Below, piece after piece: positions 1-7,660 of a DNA stretch of 58,121 nt. This DNA comes from Bacteroidales bacterium (GTDB taxonomy: Bacteria; Bacteroidota; Bacteroidia; Bacteroidales; UBA1715). Positions within the stretch are counted from its first letter, which is position 1, and each line of letters opens with the position of its first letter. The position numbers were made by a program, and so were the translations under genes. The notes under the pieces are model-generated. The model saw nothing but the letters and a program-made list of their open reading frames with translations, did not search any database and was not told where the DNA came from. The stretch is taken from NCBI GenBank assembly GCA_017642535.1, contig JAGCOW010000010.1, positions 1-58,121 of the forward strand. The letters run 5' to 3'.

Positions 1-40
1 ATCGGATTGTTTCTTGGCTACGGCGTGAGGAACAGGAAAG

Positions 41-66
41 AGAGATTAGCAATAATCTCTTTTTTT
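41..66 (+). terminator. Intrinsic terminator at left edge
   Basis: An 8-bp perfect stem (AGAGATTA/TAATCTCT) with a GCAA loop is followed by a run of six T. It would end a plus-strand gene entering from the left; one frame reaches a TGA at 26-28, but only eight codons are visible and cannot be identified. The T run overlaps the stop codon of the minus-strand gene that ends at 65, so the hairpin may serve both sides. Confidence 0.75.
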
Positions 67-748
67 ATTTGCGTTTATTCCATAAAGCAGAGAGCAATTT
101 ATCATATTTGGGCGAAAGTGCGATGTCTTTGTTTATCTCAACCAACACAGAGCCTTTAAAAATGTATAGATTTGTCAAGAATTCGTTATTCTCAAATGCT
201 TTTCGTGTTTGATGATACAAATCGTGAAACTGTGGGATAATAGAAAAATTTATCGCTATTCTATTCGCTTGTTTGGCTCCTTCGCTCAATCTTACTGACA
301 ATGCACTGCCACCACTTGAGGTTTTGCCTTCAACATAGAATATTTTGTTCCTTTGCCGAATTATGAAATCGGCACTTTTTGTGTTGTGAGGATTTGCGAG
401 CAGAAACACGTCGTAGCCGTTTGCCACAAATTTCTGTGCAATTTGCAGATTATTAGGAGTTTCGCCTGTTTTCAATATTTCGTCATATTGGTTTGTGTAT
501 AAGGTGAAAATCTTGTTTTCTGCCAAGGATAACCGTTTCAACTCGGTAAAAGCCGGTTGAGCAACTATCCATTTCAAAACATCAATTTTCTCGCGATTAG
601 TGATAAACGAATAATAATCTTTCAAGGCATTGGTAATTGTAGTTCCCTGATAGGCAATAGGTTTTCCATACTCGGTTGTAGGTTCGCACACGAGTACAAT
701 TACATCTTCCGTACGTCCTGGGTACGGTGTTGTTGCTTTCTCATTCAT
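65..748 (-). CDS. CdiA-C-like nuclease-fold domain protein
   Basis: This 227-residue protein is not recognised over its full length. Its middle (about residues 105-165) has the pattern of the nuclease-fold toxin domains found at CdiA C-termini and in phage minor-head proteins: a 'G-Y-D-V-F-L-L' strand, then 'S-A-D-F-I-I', then 'I-F-Y-V-E-G-K', which resembles a PD-(D/E)XK-type D...E-x-K core. There is no signal peptide or membrane segment, so it is probably cytoplasmic. I chose the ATG at 748 because the upstream in-frame ATG at 799 would lie upstream of a TATCTTTG promoter box. No immunity-like gene is adjacent on the same strand; the neighbour at 816 is divergent. Nuclease activity is inference from the motif; a structural remnant is possible. 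Confidence 0.55.
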   Translation of the reverse strand: MNEKATTPYPGRTEDVIVLVCEPTTEYGKPIAYQGTTITNALKDYYSFITNREKIDVLKWIVAQPAFTELKRLSLAENKIFTLYTNQYDEILKTGETPNNLQIAQKFVANGYDVFLLANPHNTKSADFIIRQRNKIFYVEGKTSSGGSALSVRLSEGAKQANRIAINFSIIPQFHDLYHQTRKAFENNEFLTNLYIFKGSVLVEINKDIALSPKYDKLLSALWNKRK

Positions 749-755
749 AGTGCGG

Positions 756-763
756 CAAAGATA
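756..763 (-). promoter_or_regulatory. Bacteroidota -7 box (TATCTTTG) for the gene ending at 65
   Basis: The reverse complement of 756-763 is TATCTTTG, matching TAnnTTTG. Its last base is only 7 nt from the ATG at 748, so transcription would begin at or near the start codon and the mRNA would be almost leaderless. No clear -33 element is visible. Confidence 0.55.
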
Positions 764-784
764 GGAATTTATCCAAAACTTTAT

Positions 785-792
785 TACTTTTG
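785..792 (+). promoter_or_regulatory. Bacteroidota -7 box (TACTTTTG) for the gene at 816
   Basis: TACTTTTG matches TAnnTTTG and lies 23 nt upstream of the ATG at 816. With the minus-strand box at 756-763 it makes a compact divergent promoter region. Confidence 0.5.
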
Positions 793-815
793 CCCACACA
801 CATAAAAACGTATAT

Positions 816-1649
816 ATGAAAAGTCAAAATTGGGCAAGACTGGGAAAAAATCTCACGACATGTATTGTGGTAGTAACAATTGCATTGTTTTTCTATGTTT
901 ATAAACCTTCATCTCACGAAGTGGCGGAGTTCCCGTCGGATACTACGACGGCAACCGTCGGAAATATTGCCTTACAGGGCTTGCGCGACACAGTGATAAA
1001 TCCCAACGAGGCATCGTATGAGGATTTTCTTACCGTTGGATTATCTCCAAAACAGGCAAAAAGTTGCGTGGCATTTGTGAAAAAAGGTGGTCGGTTTTAT
1101 AAGAAGGAAGATTTGCTGAAAATATACACCATTACGAAGGAGGATTACGAACGTGTACAAAAGTTCATCAATATTAATAATGTGTCGTTCAAGAAAAATA
1201 AGACGATAAAGAAAGAAAAAGAACTGAAAAAAGATGTGACACTGGAGAAAATCAGCGTCTTCATAAATTCGTGCGATACTGCTGATTTGATGCATCTGCC
1301 CAAAATAGGAGCGTTTCGAGCAAAGAAAATTATAGAGCAGCGCGACAAGTTGGGCGGATTTTATTCGTGCGAGCAGCTCTCCGCGATTTATTCAATGGAT
1401 TCTGCACTTGTGCAAGAGTTGAAGCCATACATTATAATAGATACTGCCCACATAAAGAAAATCAATCTGAACACTGCCACGTTCAAGGATTTGGTAAAAC
1501 ATCCGCTTATTTCGTACGAGCAAACGAAAGATATTATGAATTACAAAAGAATTGTCGGGACGATAAAAAATGCCGAGGAACTGAGGAAAAACAACATACT
1601 TACGACTGACGACTATGAAATTTTAAAATTCTATGTAAAAACATTTTGA
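816..1649 (+). CDS. ComEA-like helix-hairpin-helix protein
   Basis: A 277-residue protein with one N-terminal membrane anchor (about residues 14-30) followed by three helix-hairpin-helix units at about 60-110, 150-205 and 213-270. Each carries the ComEA/PulK-like signature, for example 'I-N-P-N-E-A-S...F...G-L-S' and 'I-N-L-N-T-A-T...L-V-K-H-P'. A lysine-rich linker of about residues 120-145 separates the first and second units. In ComEA proteins such domains bind double-stranded DNA outside the inner membrane during uptake. Here an anchored DNA-binding role is likely, but competence is not shown. It has its own promoter box at 785-792 and precedes rpsU, which has a separate promoter. Confidence 0.8.
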   Translation: MKSQNWARLGKNLTTCIVVVTIALFFYVYKPSSHEVAEFPSDTTTATVGNIALQGLRDTVINPNEASYEDFLTVGLSPKQAKSCVAFVKKGGRFYKKEDLLKIYTITKEDYERVQKFININNVSFKKNKTIKKEKELKKDVTLEKISVFINSCDTADLMHLPKIGAFRAKKIIEQRDKLGGFYSCEQLSAIYSMDSALVQELKPYIIIDTAHIKKINLNTATFKDLVKHPLISYEQTKDIMNYKRIVGTIKNAEELRKNNILTTDDYEILKFYVKTF

Positions 1650-1656
1650 TAAAAAC

Positions 1657-1686
1657 TTGCTCTTTTTATAAAAGTTTATACATTTG
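1657..1686 (+). promoter_or_regulatory. Promoter of rpsU-xer-hpf
   Basis: TTG at 1657-1659 (-33) and TACATTTG at 1679-1686 (-7) are 19 bp apart, the usual Bacteroidota spacing. The 15-nt sequence TACATTTGCAGTCCA starting at 1679 recurs exactly at the tRNA-Thr promoter (3148). Confidence 0.8.
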
Positions 1687-1712
1687 CAGTCCATTTAATA
1701 AACATTCTAAAT

Positions 1713-1717
1713 AGGAG
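1713..1717 (+). promoter_or_regulatory. Shine-Dalgarno sequence (AGGAG) of rpsU
   Basis: AGGAG lies 6 nt before the rpsU ATG, an ideal placement. Most genes in this window have A-rich, SD-less leaders. In Bacteroidota the anti-SD of 16S rRNA is occluded with help of bS21, and rpsU is known to be an exception that keeps an SD, allowing feedback on bS21 synthesis. The presence here is seen; the regulation is inferred from the family. Confidence 0.75.
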
Positions 1718-1723
1718 AATAAT

Positions 1724-1918
1724 ATGATTATCGTACCGGTAAAAGAAGGCGAAAACATTGACAAGGCGCTAAAAAAATTCAAAAGAAAATTTGAAAAAAC
1801 AGGCGTAGTAAAAGAATTAAGAAACAGACAAGCATTCACAAAACCGTCTGTTATTCGTAGAGAACAAATAATCAAAGCTATCTACAAACAAAAAATGCAA
1901 TTGTCAGATGAGCAATAA
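1724..1918 (+). CDS. rpsU: 30S ribosomal protein bS21
   Basis: A 64-residue basic protein with the bS21 pattern 'V-x-E-G-E-x-I-D-K-A-L-K-K-F-K-R-K' at residues 7-23. It binds the 30S platform near the 3' end of 16S rRNA and, in Bacteroidota, helps hold the anti-Shine-Dalgarno in an occluded state. The start is fixed by an AGGAG 6 nt upstream. The stop overlaps the start of the downstream xer gene by 11 nt, which suggests translational coupling. It is first gene of rpsU-xer-hpf behind a canonical promoter. Confidence 0.97.
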   Translation: MIIVPVKEGENIDKALKKFKRKFEKTGVVKELRNRQAFTKPSVIRREQIIKAIYKQKMQLSDEQ

Positions 1919-2795
1919 TTCCCAAAACGAGGAATTATTGCATTCATTTTTGACCTATCTTGAATTCGAGAAAAAAGGTTCAAAATATACTGTTCTTTCA
2001 TATAAGAACGATATATTGCATTTTTTTAAGCACATAGGTGACGTAAACCTGAGCGATGTAACATCAAGAGATGTAAGAGCTTGGGTGAGCGTTTTGTCAG
2101 AAGAAGGAATTGCCCCACGTTCTATCAATAGAAAACTAACGGCAGTTCGTTCTTTTTTTTATTTTTTACAGCGTCAAGGTAAACTCACTCAGAATGTTGC
2201 GAGAAAAGTTCATACTTTGAAAGCAAAAAAAAGGTTGCCTTTTTTTGTTGAAGAAGAAAAAATGACTACCTTGCTAGACAAAATCGAGTTCGCGAATGAT
2301 TTCGCTGGACTTCGAGATAAAGTGGTCATTGAATTATTGTACACGACGGGAATACGCCGTTCTGAATTGTTGGGTCTGACACCAAAATCTATCGATTGGG
2401 CGGAATCAAGTTTGAAAGTTCTCGGAAAAAGAAAGAAGGAGCGAATCATCCCTCTTCTTCCGGAATGTGCAAGTTTGATTAAGGAGTATCTCCAGGAACG
2501 AGAGAAAATCTCCCAGTGCGACTTCTTGATAGAAACCGACACAGGAGAGAAACCCTATGCGAATCTTATATATAGGATAGTGCATAAATATCTTGGAGAG
2601 GTTACCACGATAGACAAGAAAAGCCCCCACGTCCTGCGACATTCGTTTGCGACACATTTATTAAATAATGGAGCCGATATAAACGACATAAAAGAATTGT
2701 TGGGACACGCAAGTCTTGCGGCGACACAAATCTATACACATAATTCATTTGAGAAATTAAAAAAAGTGTATAAACAGGCTCATCCGAGAAATTAA
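1908..2795 (+). CDS. Tyrosine recombinase, XerC/XerD family
   Basis: A 295-residue tyrosine recombinase of typical Xer length. The N-terminal SAM-like core-binding domain covers about residues 5-90 and the catalytic domain about 105-290. Visible catalytic residues: Arg in 'G-I-R-R-S-E-L' (about 150), Lys in the 'G-K-R-K-K-E-R' hairpin (about 173), 'H-V-L-R-H' (His about 241, Arg about 244), His in 'L-G-H-A-S' (about 267) and the nucleophile Tyr in 'T-Q-I-Y-T' (about 276). Xer recombinases resolve chromosome dimers at dif. Its position between rpsU and hpf matches the housekeeping gene of Bacteroidales rather than a mobile integrase. Whether to call it XerC or XerD cannot be settled here. It overlaps rpsU by 11 nt. 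Confidence 0.9.
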   Translation: MSNNSQNEELLHSFLTYLEFEKKGSKYTVLSYKNDILHFFKHIGDVNLSDVTSRDVRAWVSVLSEEGIAPRSINRKLTAVRSFFYFLQRQGKLTQNVARKVHTLKAKKRLPFFVEEEKMTTLLDKIEFANDFAGLRDKVVIELLYTTGIRRSELLGLTPKSIDWAESSLKVLGKRKKERIIPLLPECASLIKEYLQEREKISQCDFLIETDTGEKPYANLIYRIVHKYLGEVTTIDKKSPHVLRHSFATHLLNNGADINDIKELLGHASLAATQIYTHNSFEKLKKVYKQAHPRN

Positions 2796-2820
2796 AAATG
2801 ATTTAATATATATATAAGGT

Positions 2821-3120
2821 ATGGAAATAAAAATTCAATCAGTAGGTTTTAAGGCCGATGCAAAACTACAAAGCTTTGCAACAAAGAAAGTAAACAAACT
2901 TGATACGTTTTCAGATGTACTTCAATCGGCAGAAGTTTTCTTCAAATTAATCAACACTCCTTCGGAAGAAAACAAGGAAGTTGAAATCAGTGTAAAAACT
3001 CCAGGTAAAGAATTGTTCGCCAAAAAAACGGCGAAATCATTCGAGGAAGCAACCGATTTGGCGACGGATGCACTCCGTAATCAAATAGAAAAAATGAAAG
3101 GAAAACAAGAAAAAAAGTAA
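2821..3120 (+). CDS. hpf: Ribosome hibernation promoting factor (short HPF/YfiA family)
   Basis: A 99-residue protein of the short HPF/YfiA type, with the pattern 'I-Q-S-V-G-F-K-A-D-A-K-L...F-A-T-K-K-V-N-K-L' at the N-terminus and the 'A-K-K-T-A-K-S-F-E-E-A-T-D-L-A' strand-helix near residue 75. It binds the decoding centre of idle 30S subunits and blocks translation in stationary phase. It lacks the C-terminal dimerisation domain of long HPF. It lies 25 nt after xer, probably in the same transcript as rpsU. No terminator is visible before the tRNA-Thr promoter. Confidence 0.92.
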   Translation: MEIKIQSVGFKADAKLQSFATKKVNKLDTFSDVLQSAEVFFKLINTPSEENKEVEISVKTPGKELFAKKTAKSFEEATDLATDALRNQIEKMKGKQEKK

Positions 3121-3125
3121 ATTCT

Positions 3126-3155
3126 TTTGTTTTATAAGAAAAATAACTACATTTG
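3126..3155 (+). promoter_or_regulatory. Promoter of tRNA-Thr and tuf
   Basis: TTTG at 3126-3129 (-33) and TACATTTG at 3148-3155 (-7) are 18 bp apart. The box and its following seven bases (TACATTTGCAGTCCA) are identical to the rpsU promoter at 1679. Transcription would start about 35-40 nt before the tRNA. Confidence 0.8.
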
Positions 3156-3200
3156 CAGTCCAAATTTTCGGGCAGAGAAAACTGTACGGAATCTGAACAG

Positions 3201-3272
<72 letters not shown>

Positions 3273-3338
3273 CTGAATCCGAATTTTTGGAAATGGATTT
3301 GAGAAATTTTATATGTTGAATTAATAAAAAAAGTAGAA

Positions 3339-4523
3339 ATGGCAAAAGAAAAGTTTGATAGAACCAAGGATCACGTAAATATTGGTACTATCGGTCACGT
3401 TGACCACGGAAAAACAACTTTGACGGCAGCAATTACGACTGTTTTGGCAAAGAAAGGTCTTTCAGAAGTTCGTTCATTCGACCAAATCGATAACGCTCCT
3501 GAAGAAAAAGAAAGAGGTATCACAATCAACACTTCTCACGTTGAGTACCAAACAGCAACTCGTCACTATGCACACGTTGACTGTCCGGGACACGCCGACT
3601 ATGTAAAGAACATGGTTACTGGTGCTGCTCAGATGGATGGTGCTATCTTGGTTGTAGCTGCTACTGACGGTCCAATGCCTCAAACAAAAGAACACGTTCT
3701 TTTGGCAAAACAAGTAAACGTACCTCGTATCGTTGTATTCCTTAACAAATGCGATATGGTTGAGGACGAAGAAATGTTCGAACTTGTTGAAATGGAAGTT
3801 CGCGAATTGTTGAGCAAATACGATTTCGACGGTGACAACACTCCTATCATCCGTGGTTCTGCACTTGGTGCATTGAACGGTGAAGCAAAATGGGAAGAGA
3901 AAATTATGGAATTGATGGATGCTGTTGACAGCTGGATTCCACTTCCTCCACGTGAAATGGATAAACCATTCTTGATGCCAGTAGAAGACATCTTCTCAAT
4001 CACTGGTCGTGGTACTGTTGCTACAGGTCGTATCGAAAGAGGTGTTGTTCACACAGGTGATGAATTGCAAATCATCGGTTTCGACGCTAACTTGAAAACA
4101 ACTTGTACAGGTGTTGAAATGTTCCGTAAACTTCTTGATGAAGGTCAAGCAGGTGACAACGTTGGTTTGTTGCTTCGTGGTATCGAAAAAGACCAAATCA
4201 AACGTGGTATGGTTATCTGTAAACCAGATTCAATCAAACCTCACAAGAAATTCAAAGCTGAAGTTTACGTATTGACTAAAGAAGAAGGTGGACGTCACAC
4301 TCCATTCCACAACAAATATCGTCCTCAATTCTACATTAGAACTACAGACGTTACTGGTGAAATCACTCTTCCAGATGGTGTAGAAATGGTTATGCCAGGT
4401 GATAACGTAACAATCACTGTAGATCTTCTTTCACACGTAGCTCTTAACGAAGGTCTTCGTTTCGCTATCCGTGAAGGTGGTAGAACAGTAGGTGCTGGTC
4501 AAGTAACTGAAATTATTGAATAA
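3339..4523 (+). CDS. tuf: Elongation factor Tu
   Basis: A 394-residue EF-Tu with all GTPase motifs: G1 'G-H-V-D-H-G-K-T-T' (about 19-27), the switch I 'E-R-G-I-T-I' segment, G3 'D-C-P-G-H-A-D-Y' (about 81) and G4 'N-K-C-D-M' (about 136), followed by the two beta-barrel domains. It delivers aminoacyl-tRNA to the ribosome. It is the only tuf in this window; the position after fusA in the str cluster is empty. It lies between tRNA-Thr and tRNA-Trp, probably in one transcript. Codon use is strongly biased, as expected of a highly expressed gene. Confidence 0.98.
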   Translation: MAKEKFDRTKDHVNIGTIGHVDHGKTTLTAAITTVLAKKGLSEVRSFDQIDNAPEEKERGITINTSHVEYQTATRHYAHVDCPGHADYVKNMVTGAAQMDGAILVVAATDGPMPQTKEHVLLAKQVNVPRIVVFLNKCDMVEDEEMFELVEMEVRELLSKYDFDGDNTPIIRGSALGALNGEAKWEEKIMELMDAVDSWIPLPPREMDKPFLMPVEDIFSITGRGTVATGRIERGVVHTGDELQIIGFDANLKTTCTGVEMFRKLLDEGQAGDNVGLLLRGIEKDQIKRGMVICKPDSIKPHKKFKAEVYVLTKEEGGRHTPFHNKYRPQFYIRTTDVTGEITLPDGVEMVMPGDNVTITVDLLSHVALNEGLRFAIREGGRTVGAGQVTEIIE

Positions 4524-4541
4524 TAATAGGTAGGTTAATCC

Positions 4542-4567
4542 AAAGGGGTTGGGCAACCAATCCCTTT
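4542..4567 (+). terminator. Hairpin after tuf (weak terminator or processing site)
   Basis: An 11-bp stem (4542-4552 with 4557-4567, one G-T pair) closes a GCAA loop. The tail is ATTTAG rather than a T run, and tRNA-Trp starts 5 nt later. It may act as a partial terminator or as an RNA-processing structure separating tuf mRNA from tRNA-Trp. Confidence 0.5.
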
Positions 4568-4571
4568 ATTT

Positions 4572-4644
4572 AGGGGTATAGCTCAGTTGGTAGAGTAGTG
4601 GTCTCCAAAACCATTGGTCGAGGGTTCGAGTCCTTCTGCCCCTG
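4572..4644 (+). tRNA. tRNA-Trp (anticodon CCA)
   Basis: A full cloverleaf: acceptor AGGGGTA/TGCCCCT with one G-T pair, D arm GCTC/GAGT, anticodon stem GTGGT/ACCAT around loop CTCCAAA, T arm with GGTTCGAGTC. The anticodon CCA reads UGG. CCA is not encoded. It lies directly upstream of secE, a common bacterial arrangement. Confidence 0.96.
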
Positions 4645-4661
4645 CAAATAAAGAAAGTACA

Positions 4662-4856
4662 ATGGGACTAAAAACATACGTAAAGGAATCGTACAACGAA
4701 TTGGTGCATAAGACAACATGGCCAACGTGGCCTGAGTTGCAATCAAGTGCCGTTGTCGTGTTAGTTGCAACCTTTATTATTGCACTTATAGTTTTAGTAA
4801 TGGATTTCTCTTTCTCTTTAATAATGAAAGATGGTATCTACCATTTATTACGCTAA
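4662..4856 (+). CDS. secE: Preprotein translocase subunit SecE
   Basis: A 64-residue short SecE with an amphipathic N-terminal helix containing 'Y-N-E-L-V-H-K-T-T-W-P-T' (about 11-22), the conserved cytoplasmic hinge, and a single C-terminal transmembrane segment (about residues 29-55). SecE clamps SecY in the SecYEG channel. I use the ATG at 4662; the in-frame ATG at 4614 lies inside tRNA-Trp. It is followed 11 nt later by nusG, the usual partner. Confidence 0.95.
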   Translation: MGLKTYVKESYNELVHKTTWPTWPELQSSAVVVLVATFIIALIVLVMDFSFSLIMKDGIYHLLR

Positions 4857-4867
4857 TTTATTTGACG

Positions 4868-5443
4868 ATGGCAGAAGTAGGAAAAAAGTGGTACGTCGTT
4901 AAGGCGATGAGCGGTAAAGAAAAGAAGGTCCAAGAAAGGATTATGTATGAAATATCACGTAGTCACTTGGAGGACTATGTTTCGCAGGTACTTATCCCAA
5001 CGGAGAAAGTAGTGCAGGCGAAAAACGGAAAAAAAGTAACAAAAGAAAGAACATATCTTCCTGGTTATGTCTTGATAGAAGCAGTTCTTGAGGCAAACGT
5101 GGGAGGAGAAAAAATTAATATTGCGGGAACCATAAACAACATAGACGGAGTTATAGGATTCTTAACGGCTGAACGTCATGGTGGTGCACCTATGCCTTTG
5201 CGACTGGCTGAAGTCAATCGTATATTGGGCAAAGTCGACGAACTTGCCGAAAGTGAGGATGAAACTGTAATCTCTTTCGTAGTTGGCGAAGTTGTGAAAG
5301 TTACCGACGGACCATTCAACGGTTTCTCAGGAACGGTTGAAAAAGTCAACGATGAAAAGAAGAAACTTTCCGTTGAGGTTAAGGTCTTCGGTAGAAAAAC
5401 ACTACTCGAATTAGGATTTATGCAAGTTGAAAAAGAATCTTAA
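4868..5443 (+). CDS. nusG: Transcription termination/antitermination protein NusG
   Basis: A 191-residue NusG with the NGN domain (about 5-120; 'K-W-Y-V-V-K-A-M-S-G-K-E-K-K-V' and 'Y-L-P-G-Y-V-L-I') and a C-terminal KOW domain (about 138-188; 'G-E-V-V-K-V-T-D-G-P-F-N-G-F-S-G'). It binds RNA polymerase and couples it to Rho or the ribosome. ATG 4868 is preferred to the TTG two codons upstream. It sits between secE and rplK, as in most bacteria. Confidence 0.96.
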   Translation: MAEVGKKWYVVKAMSGKEKKVQERIMYEISRSHLEDYVSQVLIPTEKVVQAKNGKKVTKERTYLPGYVLIEAVLEANVGGEKINIAGTINNIDGVIGFLTAERHGGAPMPLRLAEVNRILGKVDELAESEDETVISFVVGEVVKVTDGPFNGFSGTVEKVNDEKKKLSVEVKVFGRKTLLELGFMQVEKES

Positions 5444-5462
5444 TAAATAATAAAAAAGCATT

Positions 5463-5903
5463 ATGGCAAAAGAAGTAGCAGGTTTAATCAAACTACAGAT
5501 TAAAGGCGGCGCTGCAAATCCATCACCTCCAGTTGGACCAGCTCTTGGTGCAAAGGGTGTAAACATTATGGATTTCTGTAAGCAGTTCAACGCTAAGACA
5601 CAGGATCAGGCAGGTAAGGTACTTCCTGTAATCATCACTGTGTATTCAGACAAATCATTTACGTTTGTTGTTAAAACTCCTCCAGTAGCAGTACAGTTGT
5701 TGGAAGCAGCAAAAGTAAAGAGTGGTTCTGCTGAACCAAACAGAAAAAAAGTTGCGAGTGTAACTTGGGATCAAGTAAAAGCTATTGCTGAGGCAAAACT
5801 TCCTGACTTGAACTGTTTCACAGTTGCTGCAGGTATGGAAATGGTTGCTGGTACGGCACGTAGCATGGGTATAACAGTAGAAGGTGAAAAACCGACTCTC
5901 TAA
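5463..5903 (+). CDS. rplK: 50S ribosomal protein uL11
   Basis: A 146-residue uL11 with the N-terminal '[19 protein letters not shown]' (about 11-29) proline-rich linker and the C-terminal rRNA-binding domain '[12 protein letters not shown]' near the end. It binds the GTPase-associated centre of 23S rRNA and forms the base of the L7/L12 stalk. First gene of rplK-rplA-rplJ-rplL, 12 nt before rplA. Confidence 0.97.
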   Translation: MAKEVAGLIKLQIKGGAANPSPPVGPALGAKGVNIMDFCKQFNAKTQDQAGKVLPVIITVYSDKSFTFVVKTPPVAVQLLEAAKVKSGSAEPNRKKVASVTWDQVKAIAEAKLPDLNCFTVAAGMEMVAGTARSMGITVEGEKPTL

Positions 5904-5915
5904 AACGTTTGAAAG

Positions 5916-6605
5916 ATGAAGCTAACAAAAAATAGAAAAATCGCTCTCGAAAAAATAGAGAAAGGTAAGGCCTACACTATTGATGAAGCAGCTAAATTAG
6001 TAAAGGAAATTACCACTACTAAATTCGATGCTTCGGTAGATATGGACATTCGCTTGGGTGTTGACCCTAAGAAAGCAAACCAAATGGTACGTGGTGTTGT
6101 TACCCTTCCTCACGGAACAGGTAAACAAGTACGTGTATTGGTTCTTTGTACCCCAGATAAAGAAAAAGAAGCTCAAGAAGCAGGAGCAGATTTCTACGGT
6201 CTTGACGAATATGTAGAAAAGATCAAAGGTGGTTGGACCGACGTAGATGTTATCATCACTATGCCGACAATCATGGCAAAAATCGGTGCTCTTGGTAAAG
6301 TTCTTGGTCCTCGTGGTTTGATGCCAAACCCTAAAAGTGGAACAGTTACTATGGATATAGCAAAAGCTGTAGCAGAAGTAAAAGCTGGTAAAATCGACTT
6401 CAAGGTTGACAAGTTCGGTATCATCCATACTTCGATAGGAAAAGCTTCGTTCTCACCTGAAGCTATCGTTGACAATGCGAAAGAATTCGTTAACATGGTT
6501 AACAAATTGAAACCAGTGTCTGCGAAGGGAACATACGTAAAAAGCATCTATATTTCTTCTACTATGAGTCCGGGCATTCAAGTAGATACAAAATCATTAA
6601 TGTAA
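5916..6605 (+). CDS. rplA: 50S ribosomal protein uL1
   Basis: A 229-residue uL1 of normal length. Visible signatures are '[17 protein letters not shown]' (about 37-53) and '[18 protein letters not shown]' (about 127-144). It forms the mobile L1 stalk that guides deacylated tRNA out of the E site. In many bacteria L1 represses its own rplK-rplA mRNA; no obvious mimic of the rRNA site was identified in the leader here. Confidence 0.97.
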   Translation: MKLTKNRKIALEKIEKGKAYTIDEAAKLVKEITTTKFDASVDMDIRLGVDPKKANQMVRGVVTLPHGTGKQVRVLVLCTPDKEKEAQEAGADFYGLDEYVEKIKGGWTDVDVIITMPTIMAKIGALGKVLGPRGLMPNPKSGTVTMDIAKAVAEVKAGKIDFKVDKFGIIHTSIGKASFSPEAIVDNAKEFVNMVNKLKPVSAKGTYVKSIYISSTMSPGIQVDTKSLM

Positions 6606-6624
6606 TTGTAAAGCGAGGATTGTT

Positions 6625-7152
6625 ATGGATATAGCACAAAAAAGAGATATAGTTGAAAGTATCGTTAGCAAGATTAACGAGAACGGTCATTTCTACATCG
6701 CTGACATCGAAGCATTGAATGCAGAAGAAACTTCAGCACTTCGTAGAAAATGTTTTGAAAACGGTATTGAAATCGTTGTTGTAAAGAATACTCTTTTAAA
6801 GAAAGCGTTAGAACAAGTTGAAGGCGATTTCGAAGAACTTTATGGCGTTTTAAAAGGCACGACATCTGTTTTATTCTGTAAGACAGCTAACGTTCCTGCT
6901 AAAATGATTAAGGAACTTCGTAAGGCAGGTAAAGAAAAACCTGTACTTAAAGGTGCCTTTGCAGAACAATGTATTTACATTGGCGACGACCAATTGGATA
7001 CGTTGGCTACTATCAAATCTAAGGCAGAACTTATTGGAGACATCATTACACTTCTTCAATCACCAATGCAACAAGTATTGTCTTCTTTGGAATCAGGAAA
7101 GACTACACTTGCTGGCATCGTAAAAACATTATCAGAAAAAGAAAGTAAATAA
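6625..7152 (+). CDS. rplJ: 50S ribosomal protein uL10
   Basis: A 175-residue uL10: N-terminal rRNA-binding domain with 'K-N-T-L-L-K-K-A-L' (about 54-62) and a C-terminal helix (about 135-170) that carries the L7/L12 dimers. It follows rplA by 19 nt and precedes rplL by 35 nt, the conserved stalk order. In other bacteria the L10-L12 complex represses this mRNA; I saw no clear leader structure. Confidence 0.96.
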   Translation: MDIAQKRDIVESIVSKINENGHFYIADIEALNAEETSALRRKCFENGIEIVVVKNTLLKKALEQVEGDFEELYGVLKGTTSVLFCKTANVPAKMIKELRKAGKEKPVLKGAFAEQCIYIGDDQLDTLATIKSKAELIGDIITLLQSPMQQVLSSLESGKTTLAGIVKTLSEKESK

Positions 7153-7187
7153 TAATAAAGTAAGTAACAATTTAAATTTTTAAAGTC

Positions 7188-7565
7188 ATGGCAGATTTAA
7201 AAGCATTAGCAGAAGAATTAGTAAATCTTAGCGTAAAAGACGTAAAAGAATTAGCTGACATTCTTAAAGAAGAGTACGGTATCGAACCAGCAGCAGCAGC
7301 AGTTGCAGTAGCAGCAGCTCCAGCAGCAGGCGGTGCAGCAGCAGCTGAAGAAAAATCAGAATTCGACGTAATTTTGAAATCAGCAGGTGCAGCTAAACTT
7401 CAAGTTGTAAAAGTAGTTAAAGAACTTACAGGTCTTGGACTTAAAGAAGCAAAAGATATTTGCGACCAAGCTCCTAAAGCTGTAAAAGAAAAAGTTTCTA
7501 AAGACGAAGCTGAAAAAATTAAAGCACAATTAGAAGAAGCTGGAGCAGAAGTTGAACTGAAATAA
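7188..7565 (+). CDS. rplL: 50S ribosomal protein bL12
   Basis: A 125-residue bL12 with an N-terminal dimerisation domain, an Ala-rich hinge (about residues 35-53) and the C-terminal factor-binding domain with '[15 protein letters not shown]' (about 76-90). It recruits EF-Tu, EF-G and other GTPases to the ribosome. It is followed by an attenuator-like hairpin before rpoB. Confidence 0.97.
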   Translation: MADLKALAEELVNLSVKDVKELADILKEEYGIEPAAAAVAVAAAPAAGGAAAAEEKSEFDVILKSAGAAKLQVVKVVKELTGLGLKEAKDICDQAPKAVKEKVSKDEAEKIKAQLEEAGAEVELK

Positions 7566-7590
7566 GATATACTAATCTTATAAATCTCAG

Positions 7591-7623
7591 GGTTTTAGCT
7601 ACGAAAAGTGGCTAAAACCTTTT
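7591..7623 (+). terminator. Attenuator hairpin between rplL and rpoB
   Basis: A 12-bp stem (7591-7602 with 7608-7619, one G-T pair) around a GAAAA loop is followed by TTTT. The short T run suggests partial termination, which would lower rpoBC transcription relative to the stalk proteins, as is known for the equivalent site in Escherichia coli. The partial effect is inferred. Confidence 0.75.
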
Positions 7624-7660
7624 ATCATACAAAAAGGTTCAATATATTCAACTGTTCGCG

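Noticed and set aside
1..40. 3' end of a gene entering from the left
   Set aside because: Only a short TGA-terminated tail (26-28) is visible before the terminator; too little to call a product or even a frame.
557..805. Plus-strand open frame opposite the gene at 65-748
   Set aside because: It is antisense to a better-supported gene and would place its stop right at the start of the ComEA-like gene; no motif recognised.
1908..2795. Xer recombinase as sign of an integrated element
   Set aside because: It is nested in the conserved rpsU-xer-hpf order and overlaps rpsU; no att-like repeats or phage genes are near, so it is housekeeping.
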